Shown here: in pieces, positions 1-6,437 of the stretch
Layout of the letters: the number at the start of each line of letters is the position of its first letter
Position numbering within the stretch: position 1 is the first letter of the stretch
From: Methanobacterium sp. PtaU1.Bin242
Lineage (GTDB): Archaea; Methanobacteriota; Methanobacteria; Methanobacteriales; Methanobacteriaceae
Assembly: GCA_002067565.1 (NCBI GenBank)
Contig: MVQZ01000248.1
Coordinates: forward strand, 1 to 7,482
Reading direction: 5' to 3'
Length of the DNA: 7,482 bases
Program-made: the position numbers and the translations under genes
Notes under the pieces: model-generated
The model's database searches: none
What the model was told of the DNA's origin: nothing
The model's input: only the letters and a program-made list of their open reading frames with translations

Positions 1-63
1 TATAACTAAAATACCAAGAATTATTGCTAAAATTCCAAGCAAAATATTTCTCTCTCCTGCCAT
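1..63 (-). CDS. N-terminus of a small membrane protein, cut by the window edge
   Basis: Only the first 21 codons are present, reading MAGERNILLGILAIILGILV and one further Ile. A short polar start is followed at once by a run of Leu, Ile and Gly typical of a transmembrane helix, so the product is probably an integral membrane protein. The start is well supported: an ATG follows a GGAGG Shine-Dalgarno at 71-75 on the minus strand with 7-nt spacing, and a TATA-like box lies further upstream. The sequence style recalls small multi-helix proteins of the DUF308/HdeD type found in Methanobacteriales, but that is a guess from 21 residues. Its relation to rpiA is unclear because a 352-bp gap separates them, which suggests an independent transcript. 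Confidence 0.6.
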   Translation of the reverse strand, partial: MAGERNILLGILAIILGILVI

Positions 64-116
64 GATTGAACCTCCCCTAAATTTCTAACAGGCCCCTTTT
101 AATATATCACCTTTAC

Positions 117-130
117 TTATAAAAGATTTA
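117..130 (-). promoter_or_regulatory. Candidate TATA box for the left-edge membrane protein gene
   Basis: On the minus strand this reads TTTTATAA preceded by AAATC, close to the archaeal TATA consensus. A start of transcription about 25 nt downstream would fall near position 95 and leave a leader of about 30 nt containing the GGAGG ribosome binding site. Spacing and sequence fit, but there is no experimental support. Confidence 0.45.
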
Positions 131-156
131 TCCAAAAAAATAGATTCAAAAGAACA

Positions 157-168
157 ATTACCGGTAAT
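157..168. repeat. 12-bp perfect palindrome ATTACCGGTAAT
   Basis: The sequence ATTACCGGTAAT is its own reverse complement. It lies about 30 bp upstream of the candidate TATA box of the membrane protein gene. A short symmetrical site with a CCGG centre in AT-rich DNA could bind a dimeric regulator. No second copy was noticed in the window. Confidence 0.4.
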
Positions 169-415
169 GTAATTAAAAAATTGAAAATGAAAATTCTTGA
201 ATACTTCTGAATTTAAATTAATAAAAATGATTCCAATTGGATTTGATTTTTTTAACTAATCTGATAACATATGGAAATGATAAAATTAAAAAAGAAACTA
301 AATTCTTTATCTTTACTTATTCTTTGAGATGGAAAAATTGCATTGAAATCAACCCATTTTTTCATTCTAAAGTAAATCGGCATTGAAAATGGAATTATGA
401 TATAAATTTCAAATA

Positions 416-1090
416 TTAAATTCTATTAAGAACATCCACACCTTTCGCTGTCCCCACAATGACTTTATCAGCCATCTCAGTAAATATTCCGTTTTCCACC
501 ACCCCTGGAATAGAATTAAGTCTTATCTCAAGTTCCCCGGGCTGTTCAATTAGGCCAAATTCTATATCCACCACCAAATTACCATTATCGGTTATGACTG
601 GCCCATCTTTGCGCTGGGCCATTCTCAATTTTGGTACACCCCTCATCTTTTTCACCTGTTCTTCTACCACTCTTAAAGCCTGTGGTATGACCTCAACAGG
701 CACAGGAAAGACCCCTAACTTTTCCACCATCTTTGATTCATCCACCACCACTACAAATTTATCAGCCGATGCATCAACAATTTTCTCCAGTGTGTGAGCT
801 GCACCTCCGCCTTTTATCAGATTCAGATGTGGATCTACTTCATCAGCACCGTCAACCGCCAGATCCAGGTCATGTTCTTCCAGAGTGGTTAAGGGTATTC
901 CTGATTTTCGGGCCAGAAAAAAGGATTGATAAGAAGTGGGTATTCCCATTATTTTTATTTCCTCTTTTTTCATTCTATCTCCCAGTTTCTCTATAAAATA
1001 ATGGGTGGTGGAACCTGTTCCAAGGCCAACTACATCTCCATCATTTACCAGTTTTGCAGCTTCATGTCCTACCAATTTCTTAAGATTCAT
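416..1090 (-). CDS. rpiA: Ribose-5-phosphate isomerase A
   Basis: RpiA interconverts ribulose 5-phosphate and ribose 5-phosphate in the cytoplasm. In methanogens lacking the oxidative pentose phosphate pathway, it supplies ribose for nucleotides from ribulose 5-phosphate made by the reverse ribulose-monophosphate route. Numbered from the chosen start (224 aa, normal for the family), it shows GLGTGST at 22-28 (phosphate binding), DGADEVD at 80-86 with D80 and D83, KGGG at 93-96 with K93, the likely catalytic base E102, and K120. These match the E. coli active-site residues D81, D84, K94, E103 and K121 with a one-residue offset. The start is ATG at 1088-1090, because GAGG sits 8 nt upstream. 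An in-frame TTG two codons earlier would leave only 2 nt of spacing. A strong TATA box upstream suggests its own promoter. Confidence 0.96.
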   Translation of the reverse strand: MNLKKLVGHEAAKLVNDGDVVGLGTGSTTHYFIEKLGDRMKKEEIKIMGIPTSYQSFFLARKSGIPLTTLEEHDLDLAVDGADEVDPHLNLIKGGGAAHTLEKIVDASADKFVVVVDESKMVEKLGVFPVPVEVIPQALRVVEEQVKKMRGVPKLRMAQRKDGPVITDNGNLVVDIEFGLIEQPGELEIRLNSIPGVVENGIFTEMADKVIVGTAKGVDVLNRI

Positions 1091-1098
1091 ATTCAAAT

Positions 1099-1102
1099 CC
1101 TC
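1099..1102 (-). promoter_or_regulatory. Ribosome binding site that fixes the rpiA start
   Basis: GAGG on the minus strand ends 8 nt before the ATG at 1088-1090. The alternative TTG at 1094-1096 would sit 2 nt from it, too close for normal initiation. This supports the 224-residue form of RpiA. Confidence 0.6.
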
Positions 1103-1154
1103 ATTTTTTTATTCCCGGATCAGAGGGTAAGTTTACAACCCATAAATACAGAAA

Positions 1155-1166
1155 TTATATATAAAA
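1155..1166 (-). promoter_or_regulatory. TATA box, probable rpiA promoter
   Basis: The minus strand reads TTTTATATATAA, an essentially perfect archaeal TATA box (consensus TTTATATA). It lies 65-76 bp upstream of the rpiA ATG. Initiation about 25 nt downstream would give a leader of roughly 45 nt. It indicates that rpiA can be transcribed independently of the UPF0179 gene upstream. Confidence 0.6.
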
Positions 1167-1190
1167 TTATATTGGAAATTTTTAGGTGGA

Positions 1191-1622
1191 TCATAATCGT
1201 AAAAGCACCATACGTAGATCATATCCTTTAACACATTTTTCCGATGGGGTTTTAATGTTTTTTACTATTTTACATCTATCATCTTTATAGAGACCCTCTG
1301 GAAAGCATAAATTTCTCATTTCACAATCTACATCACACTGAGGAAAATTAAAGGGAATGTTTGATCCTTCGAAAGCTTTTTTTGAGTCAATTAAAGCTGT
1401 AATATCTGCTTTATCAACATCAACCACCTTTACCTTACCTCCATCATGAATGGGACAGGGATGGGAGGTGTCTTTAACATCACTAATTATGTAGATCCTG
1501 CCTTCTTCCAGGCTGTCGATACAGGTACTTTTGAACCTGCATTTTTCACATGCTGCAGAGGCACCGTAATGCATAAATTCAAGTCCTTTTTCTGCCAAAT
1601 TAATTCCGATTAGTGTTATCAT
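1191..1622 (-). CDS. UPF0179 family cysteine-rich protein, function unknown
   Basis: This is a small soluble-looking protein of 143 residues that I recognise as UPF0179, an archaeal family without an assigned function. It holds nine cysteines at 25, 28, 34, 56, 96, 100, 106, 117 and 130. They fall in an N-terminal C-x2-C-x5-C group, a central HPCPIH, and a C-terminal C-x3-C-x5-C-x10-C cluster, an arrangement that suits metal or iron-sulfur binding. No signal peptide or membrane helix is visible. The start is the ATG at 1620-1622, preceded by AGGAGG with 7-nt spacing. An upstream in-frame ATG at 1638-1640 would translate the Shine-Dalgarno itself into MKGGLL and is unlikely. The gene lies 100 bp before rpiA and 241 bp after egsA on the same strand. 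From memory, a similar order occurs in other Methanobacteriales, but this was not checked. Confidence 0.85.
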   Translation of the reverse strand: MITLIGINLAEKGLEFMHYGASAACEKCRFKSTCIDSLEEGRIYIISDVKDTSHPCPIHDGGKVKVVDVDKADITALIDSKKAFEGSNIPFNFPQCDVDCEMRNLCFPEGLYKDDRCKIVKNIKTPSEKCVKGYDLRMVLLRL

Positions 1623-1629
1623 TAATAAT

Positions 1630-1635
1630 CCTCCT
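1630..1635 (-). promoter_or_regulatory. Ribosome binding site that fixes the UPF0179 start
   Basis: AGGAGG on the minus strand lies 7 nt before the ATG at 1620-1622. It falls inside the first codons of the longer frame that begins at 1640, showing that the longer start is spurious and the protein is six residues shorter. Confidence 0.75.
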
Positions 1636-1672
1636 TTCATGTGAAGTTTGAGAAAATTTTGCTATATCATCT

Positions 1673-1684
1673 GATTTAAATAAT
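1673..1684 (-). promoter_or_regulatory. Weak candidate TATA box for the UPF0179 gene
   Basis: The minus strand reads ATTATTTAAATC about 50 bp before the UPF0179 start. Initiation about 25 nt downstream would leave a leader of about 30 nt carrying the ribosome binding site. The surroundings are very AT-rich, so chance matches are common. Confidence 0.3.
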
Positions 1685-1807
1685 CTATAACTGAAACTAA
1701 GTTATTTCTTTTTTATTAATTATATTTTACTCATTTTTTTAAAGAACCCCATTATGATTTTAAATAGGATATAAAATAAATAATAGGCTAATATTCCTGC
1801 TTATTCT

Positions 1808-1842
1808 AAAAAAAATGGGATATTTCCTCATATTAAAAAAAA
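1808..1842 (-). terminator. Twin oligo-T tracts, likely egsA terminator
   Basis: Read on the minus strand, two runs of eight T residues (1835-1842 and 1808-1815) begin about 20 nt after the egsA stop codon. Archaeal RNA polymerase terminates at such T-rich runs without needing a hairpin. Their position suggests egsA is mainly a single-gene transcript. Confidence 0.55.
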
Positions 1843-1863
1843 TAGGCATCAATTCATAAGAGT

Positions 1864-2907
<1,044 letters not shown>

Positions 2908-2946
2908 TTTATCCTCCTCCAGATCATATTTAATATATACAACTCT

Positions 2947-2960
2947 CAGATATTATATGC
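2947..2960 (-). promoter_or_regulatory. Candidate TATA box for egsA
   Basis: The minus strand reads GCATATAATATCTG. Transcription starting about 25 nt downstream would begin near 2930 and give a leader of about 23 nt that keeps the GGAGGAGG site. A second TATA-like run at 2928-2940 is too close to the start codon to leave the ribosome binding site in the transcript. Confidence 0.4.
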
Positions 2961-3064
2961 TTACCGATGTAAAAAGCCCTTGAAAGATCTTATTAAAATA
3001 TTAAATCTTCTAATTATATGTTAACTCTAAATTAATAATAAATAACTTGACATAAATGATTTTT

Positions 3065-3080
3065 TCACATTAAAATGTGA
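3065..3080. repeat. Inverted repeat TCACAT-TAAA-ATGTGA (copy 1)
   Basis: Six-base arms TCACAT and ATGTGA flank TAAA. The core ACATTAAAATGT recurs exactly at 3127-3138. It lies in the divergent egsA/proS region and could be a half of a paired operator. Confidence 0.5.
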
Positions 3081-3124
3081 GTTTATATCAGATTAAATAA
3101 AAAAATTATCAAAAGTGACAGCTT

Positions 3125-3140
3125 AAACATTAAAATGTTT
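3125..3140. repeat. Inverted repeat AAACAT-TAAA-ATGTTT (copy 2)
   Basis: Six-base arms AAACAT and ATGTTT flank the same TAAA spacer as copy 1, and the two copies are offset by exactly 60 bp. The outer arm bases differ between copies but remain paired within each one, which is what compensated symmetry would look like in a binding site or hairpin. Confidence 0.5.
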
Positions 3141-3245
3141 ATATTAAATTTAACTACCAATCTATCATCTTAATTAAATTTAATAAATAATCTATCTTAT
3201 TATATCAGATAATTGTCAATCATAAATTAAAAATATTGAATACTC

Positions 3246-3260
3246 AAAAAATTTATTATC
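3246..3260 (+). promoter_or_regulatory. Candidate TATA box for proS
   Basis: An A-run followed by ATTTATTATC resembles a BRE plus TATA element. Initiation about 25 nt later, near 3281, would give a leader of about 29 nt ending in the AGGTGA ribosome binding site at 3300-3305. The match is moderate. Confidence 0.35.
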
Positions 3261-3309
3261 CACAAATAACAATTAAATTGAGTTAGAAATGAGATTTTCA
3301 GGTGAATAA

Positions 3310-4722
3310 ATGTCCAAGTTCAGCGAATGGTTCCATAAAATATTAGAAGAAGCAGAGATAATTGATACACGGTATCCTGTAAAGGGTATGCATGTATGGC
3401 TCCCTCAAGGATTTAAAATAAGAAGATACACCCTCAATATCTTAAGGAAAATCTTAGATGAAGATCATGACGAGGTATTATTTCCTCTGCTGATACCAGA
3501 AGATGAACTGGCCAAAGAAGCCATACACGTTAAAGGATTTGAAGATGAAGTTTACTGGGTAACCCATGGTGGACTTACTGAACTTAATAAAAAGCTGGCA
3601 TTAAGACCCACCAGTGAAACAGCCATGTATCCCATGTTCTCCCTGTGGGTGAGAACCCATTCAGATCTTCCACTTAAATTTTATCAGATAGTTAACACCT
3701 TCCGTTATGAAACCAAACACACACGGCCCCTCATAAGAGTTAGGGAGATCACCACCTTCACCGAGGCGCACACCATCCATAACAGTAAGGAAGATGGGGA
3801 AAAACAGGTGGAAAGAGCTATTGAGATATACAAACAATTTTTCAACGCCCTGGCCATTCCTTATGTGATAACCACCAGGCCAGAGTGGGATAAGTTCCCA
3901 GGAGCAGATTATACAGTGGCATTTGACACTCTAATGCCTGATGGTAAAACCCTACAGATTGGTACGGTGCATAATCTGGGACAGACCTTTGCCCGGACCT
4001 TTGATATAACTTATGAAACAGAATCCGGAGAACACGAATACGCTTATCAGACTTGTTATGGGATTTCAGACAGAGTTATAGCTTCTATTATCGGTGTGCA
4101 TGGTGATCAAAGCGGTTTATGTCTTCCCCCTGATGTGGCATCCTATCAGGTGGTAATTGTTCCCATAATATTTAAGAAAGGAAAAGAAGAAGTACTAGAA
4201 TTCTGTCGTAAAATGGAAGACACACTGCGAGATAAAGGTAATTTAAGGGTTTATCTTGATGACCGTGACATCCGGGCGGGAAAGAAATTTTATGAATGGG
4301 AAATGAGAGGAGTACCTCTCAGAATAGAGATCGGAGCCCGTGACATTCAAAATGGTGAAATGGTGGTTCTAAGCAGAAATAACCTCCAGAAAGAAACCAT
4401 GAAATATGATCCACAAACATTCACTGGAAAGATAGATGAGATACTGAAAAATATAAGTCAGAATATGGCTCATAAATCATGGGAGAGTTTTAATAAAAAC
4501 ATAAGGCCAGTTAGTAATACTGATGAAGCTTTAGAGGAAATTTCAAAACATGGGGGAATTATCTCCTTTAACTGGTGTGGAAATAAATCCTGTGGGAAGG
4601 ATCTGGAAGAAAAATTGAGAGTGGACATTTTAGGTGTCCAGGAAATATCAAAAGAAGAAAAGACATGCATTAACTGCGGAAACCCTGCTAAAAAAATAAC
4701 TCTCCTCTCCAGAACATATTAA
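3310..4722 (+). CDS. proS: Prolyl-tRNA synthetase, archaeal/eukaryotic type
   Basis: ProRS charges tRNA-Pro with proline in the cytoplasm. The 470-residue protein has the class II fold. TSETAMYP at 101-108 binds substrate, motif 2 is FRYETKHTRPLIRVREI at 131-147, and motif 3 lies around GISDRVIASIIGVHGDQSG at 251-269. The anticodon-binding domain spans roughly 278-380 and includes LDDRDIRAGKKFYEWEMRG at 316-334. The C-terminal zinc domain carries C423, C428, C453 and C456, and the protein ends in Tyr, a feature of archaeal-type ProRS in which the terminal Tyr reaches toward the active site. The bacterial editing insertion is absent, as expected for this type. The start is supported by AGGTGA 4 nt upstream of the ATG. 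It is transcribed divergently from egsA and is followed by a repeat-filled gap. Confidence 0.97.
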   Translation: MSKFSEWFHKILEEAEIIDTRYPVKGMHVWLPQGFKIRRYTLNILRKILDEDHDEVLFPLLIPEDELAKEAIHVKGFEDEVYWVTHGGLTELNKKLALRPTSETAMYPMFSLWVRTHSDLPLKFYQIVNTFRYETKHTRPLIRVREITTFTEAHTIHNSKEDGEKQVERAIEIYKQFFNALAIPYVITTRPEWDKFPGADYTVAFDTLMPDGKTLQIGTVHNLGQTFARTFDITYETESGEHEYAYQTCYGISDRVIASIIGVHGDQSGLCLPPDVASYQVVIVPIIFKKGKEEVLEFCRKMEDTLRDKGNLRVYLDDRDIRAGKKFYEWEMRGVPLRIEIGARDIQNGEMVVLSRNNLQKETMKYDPQTFTGKIDEILKNISQNMAHKSWESFNKNIRPVSNTDEALEEISKHGGIISFNWCGNKSCGKDLEEKLRVDILGVQEISKEEKTCINCGNPAKKITLLSRTY

Positions 4723-4809
4723 TTAATTATTTAAATACTAAAGAAGATTTATTAAGATATAAAAAAACCATTATGATTTATAGAATATCTATTAAGAATA
4801 AAAAAAGCT

Positions 4810-4893
4810 TATAAGAATTTAAATGATCTATTAAGATTTATAAAAGACCTATAAGAATTTAAATGATCTATTAAGATTTATAAAAGACCTATA
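4810..4893. repeat. Exact 40-bp direct duplication inside the array
   Basis: Positions 4810-4853 are identical to 4850-4893, giving 2.1 perfect copies of a 40-bp unit. Each 40-bp unit is two 20-bp subunits, one of the TATAAGAATTTAAATGATC type and one of the TATTAAGATTT type. Perfect identity suggests a recent slippage or unequal-exchange event in an older degenerate array. Confidence 0.95.
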
Positions 4894-4927
4894 TGAACCA
4901 AATAATGTTTAAAGAAGATCTATAAGA

Positions 4928-4938
4928 TTTTTAATATA
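4928..4938 (+). promoter_or_regulatory. TATA box, probable leaderless promoter
   Basis: TTTTTAATATA is centred about 24 bp before the ATG at 4957. Archaeal transcription starts about 25 bp after the TATA centre, so the transcript would begin at or next to the start codon. No Shine-Dalgarno sequence is present before this ATG, unlike the other genes in the window, which agrees with leaderless translation. Confidence 0.5.
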
Positions 4939-4956
4939 CTATTTCCATGATCATCC

Positions 4957-5661
4957 ATGAATATCAGAGCGATTTTGCTGGTACTTTTAGTAATATTATT
5001 TAGCTTAGGATGTGTTTTATTCAGCTTCATGTCCTTTGATAGTAATTCACTTAAAGATGCCTATCAGGAGGGGAATGTGGAGATAATACAGAACACCACA
5101 GCCGGTACAGTCCCACATGTAATAGAGATTAAAAACACCGGTAAAAAGCCATTAATGGTTGAAACTGGCCAAATACTAACCAGTAACAGCTCCCAGGACC
5201 TGGTTGTTGCCCAGAATAAGAAGATTAATCAAAATTCCAGTGCTGAAGTAAAAGCCTATTGTTTCCAGCCCGAACAAAAAGCAATTCCTGGGTCAAAACT
5301 TATACCATCTAATAAGGCATCATCACAGATTAAAGAAGTTATAAAAAATTCTAATCTCCTTGATAAGAACAATGCCACCCAGACACAGCTGCAAATATGG
5401 ATTTTAGTATCCCAGGATAATGTAAATTTAAACTCAGGAGAAGCCATAGCCCTCATGGAAAAACAGGAAATAACCAGTGCAAAGATACTACAAGAATTAT
5501 CAGATGCCAGAAATAACTTAATAAAAACTTTAAACATTACTACAGAAGATCTGAAAAATATGGGCAATAACAGTACCTCAAATATATTAAATGAACTGTA
5601 TAATGTCATCACAGGATTTATAAACTGGATAAAAAACTCTTTTGGCATACAAACCATTTAA
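4957..5661 (+). CDS. Membrane-anchored extracellular protein of unknown function
   Basis: I do not recognise a named family. Residues 5-26 form one hydrophobic helix after a short basic start, so the remaining 200 residues are probably outside the cell. C19 in that helix is not in a good lipobox. Residues 40-110 alternate polar and hydrophobic residues, like a beta-sandwich (HVIEIKNTGKKPLMVETGQI). YCFQ at 101-104 holds the only extracellular cysteine, C102. LQIWIL at 145-150 follows, and residues 160-200 look helical. The YCFQ and LQIWIL pair resembles the Cys and Gln motifs of thioester-forming adhesin domains, though the spacing is short. Seven N-x-S/T sequons (N46, N77, N93, N139, N193, N204, N205) fit a glycosylated surface protein. 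The gene lies between the repeat array and cofC, without an evident operon partner. An out-of-frame ATG at 4947 opens only an 18-codon frame. Confidence 0.85.
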   Translation: MNIRAILLVLLVILFSLGCVLFSFMSFDSNSLKDAYQEGNVEIIQNTTAGTVPHVIEIKNTGKKPLMVETGQILTSNSSQDLVVAQNKKINQNSSAEVKAYCFQPEQKAIPGSKLIPSNKASSQIKEVIKNSNLLDKNNATQTQLQIWILVSQDNVNLNSGEAIALMEKQEITSAKILQELSDARNNLIKTLNITTEDLKNMGNNSTSNILNELYNVITGFINWIKNSFGIQTI

Positions 5662-5762
5662 TGGAAACACGATCAATAAATACGCACTGAATATGAATAT
5701 TACAAATAGTCCTCCTTGATGTATTTACATAAAATAAAGAACTATAATAAAAGGTAAATTTT

Positions 5763-6434
5763 ATGAAAACCTATTCAATAATCCCAGTATCACGATTTTC
5801 ACATGCTAAAACAAGATTATCACCAACTTTGACACCGGAAGAACGGGAGAACCTCCTAAAATCCATGTTAAAGGACGTGATAAAAGTATTAAAAAGAACT
5901 GTAAGTAAAGTGGTGGTTATTAGCTCTGATAAAGATGTACTGGAATTTGTTGAAAATTTAGATGTATTATCTTTAGAAGAGAAGGGCAATACTGATCTTA
6001 ACGGGGCTTTAACCCAGGCCATGGACTGGTGCTCAGAATATTGCTCCCATGTACTTATTGTACCCTCTGATGTACCACTTATCACAGAAAATCATGTTAA
6101 AGATATGCTAAGCAGAGGAAAGGAAAATTATATGGTTATAGCTCCAGCAAAGGGAGGTGGAACCAACGCTCTGCTATGTCCTGTTGGGAAAATAGAGATG
6201 AAATTTGGTGACTGTAGCTTTTTCAAACACCTTAAAGAAGCTCAAAAAAAAGGTTTTTCCAGCTATGTATATGACTCATTCTATCTATCATTAGATGTGA
6301 ATACAGCCGAGGATCTGGGGGAAATAATTATTCACGGTCAGGGAACAGAAACCCGGACATTCCTGAAAAATTTAATGCTACAAGTACAATCCAATCACGG
6401 CACTGAGAGATTAAGGGTGATAAGGGAGATATAA
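5763..6434 (+). CDS. cofC: 2-phospho-L-lactate guanylyltransferase
   Basis: CofC transfers GMP from GTP to 2-phospho-L-lactate (or a related phospho-acid) to give the activated precursor that CofD joins to Fo during coenzyme F420 biosynthesis. F420 is the central hydride carrier of methanogenesis. The 223-residue protein has the nucleotidyltransferase fold signatures IPVSRFSHAKTRLSP at 7-21 (nucleotide binding), LNGALTQAM at 79-87, PSDVPLI at 101-107 (metal-binding Asp region), PAKGGGTNALL at 128-138, FGDCSFFKHLKEAQKKG at 148-164, and LDVNTAEDL at 177-185. Length and motif order are normal for archaeal CofC. The ribosome binding site is a weak AGGT 7 nt before the ATG. thiD follows after 3 bp, so the two are very likely co-transcribed. 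The last 35 residues or so are less family-like and may be a lineage-specific tail. Confidence 0.95.
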   Translation: MKTYSIIPVSRFSHAKTRLSPTLTPEERENLLKSMLKDVIKVLKRTVSKVVVISSDKDVLEFVENLDVLSLEEKGNTDLNGALTQAMDWCSEYCSHVLIVPSDVPLITENHVKDMLSRGKENYMVIAPAKGGGTNALLCPVGKIEMKFGDCSFFKHLKEAQKKGFSSYVYDSFYLSLDVNTAEDLGEIIIHGQGTETRTFLKNLMLQVQSNHGTERLRVIREI

Positions 6435-6437
6435 ACC

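Larger units (their letters stand above)
64..415. other. AT-rich intergenic region without a gene
   Basis: This 352-bp stretch lies between the end of rpiA and the start of the membrane protein gene, both on the minus strand. It holds the likely promoter of the membrane protein at its left end, a 12-bp perfect palindrome at 157-168 and a 10-bp one at 232-241. Six- to seven-base A runs, read as T runs on the minus strand, might help end rpiA transcription. The longest ATG-started frame noticed, 271-327 on the plus strand, has only 18 codons and no ribosome binding site. I see no RNA gene. Confidence 0.6.
2908..3309. other. Divergent egsA/proS promoter region
   Basis: This 402-bp AT-rich gap serves genes leaving in both directions. 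It holds a TATA candidate near each end, two related inverted repeats at 3065-3080 and 3125-3140, an 11-bp direct repeat TTATATCAGAT at 3083-3093 and 3200-3210, and the octamer AATCTATC at 3159-3166 and 3189-3196. No coding frame or structured RNA could be supported. It is long for an intergenic region in this window, which leaves room for regulatory binding. Confidence 0.6.
4728..4940. repeat. Degenerate 20-bp tandem repeat array
   Basis: Units resembling TATTAAGATTTATAAAAGAC begin at 4750, 4770, 4790, 4810, 4829, 4850, 4869 and 4890, a spacing of 19-21 bp throughout. A degenerate unit may precede at 4728 and another follows at 4921. The array occupies nearly the whole gap between proS and the next gene. 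Neither 20 nor 40 is a multiple of three and no long frame crosses it, so it is not coding. The period is close to two DNA helical turns and every unit has A-rich tracts, which would favour intrinsic bending. Confidence 0.8.

Noticed and set aside
111..320. Direct repeat CTTTACTTAT at 111-120 and 311-320
   Set aside because: A 10-bp match in low-complexity AT-rich DNA 200 bp apart is weak and the flanks do not match.
271..327. Short frame of 18 codons in the gap downstream of rpiA
   Set aside because: It has no ribosome binding site, no recognisable composition beyond AT-rich Lys/Leu/Ile codons, and is expected by chance.
459..1231. Plus-strand open frames opposite rpiA and its upstream region
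   Set aside because: They overlap the well-supported rpiA gene and the UPF0179 end on the other strand, have implausible protein composition and no ribosome binding sites.
3241..3309. T-box or riboswitch-like leader of proS (ACTCAA...TTGAGT inverted repeat at 3242-3283)
   Set aside because: The stem is only 6 bp with a 30-nt AT-rich loop, T-boxes are bacterial, and the likely leader is only about 29 nt.
4743..4940. CRISPR array
   Set aside because: The repeats are only about 20 bp, degenerate and directly adjacent, without unique spacers of regular length, and no cas genes are nearby.
4957..5040. Lipoprotein signal peptide with lipidated C19
   Set aside because: The residues before C19 (FSLG) do not fit a normal lipobox, and the hydrophobic stretch continues past the cysteine, which suits a plain transmembrane anchor better.
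5256..5657. Minus-strand 133-codon frame opposite the surface-protein gene
   Set aside because: It lies wholly within a plus-strand gene with clear membrane anchor, sequons and promoter, and has no supporting start signals.
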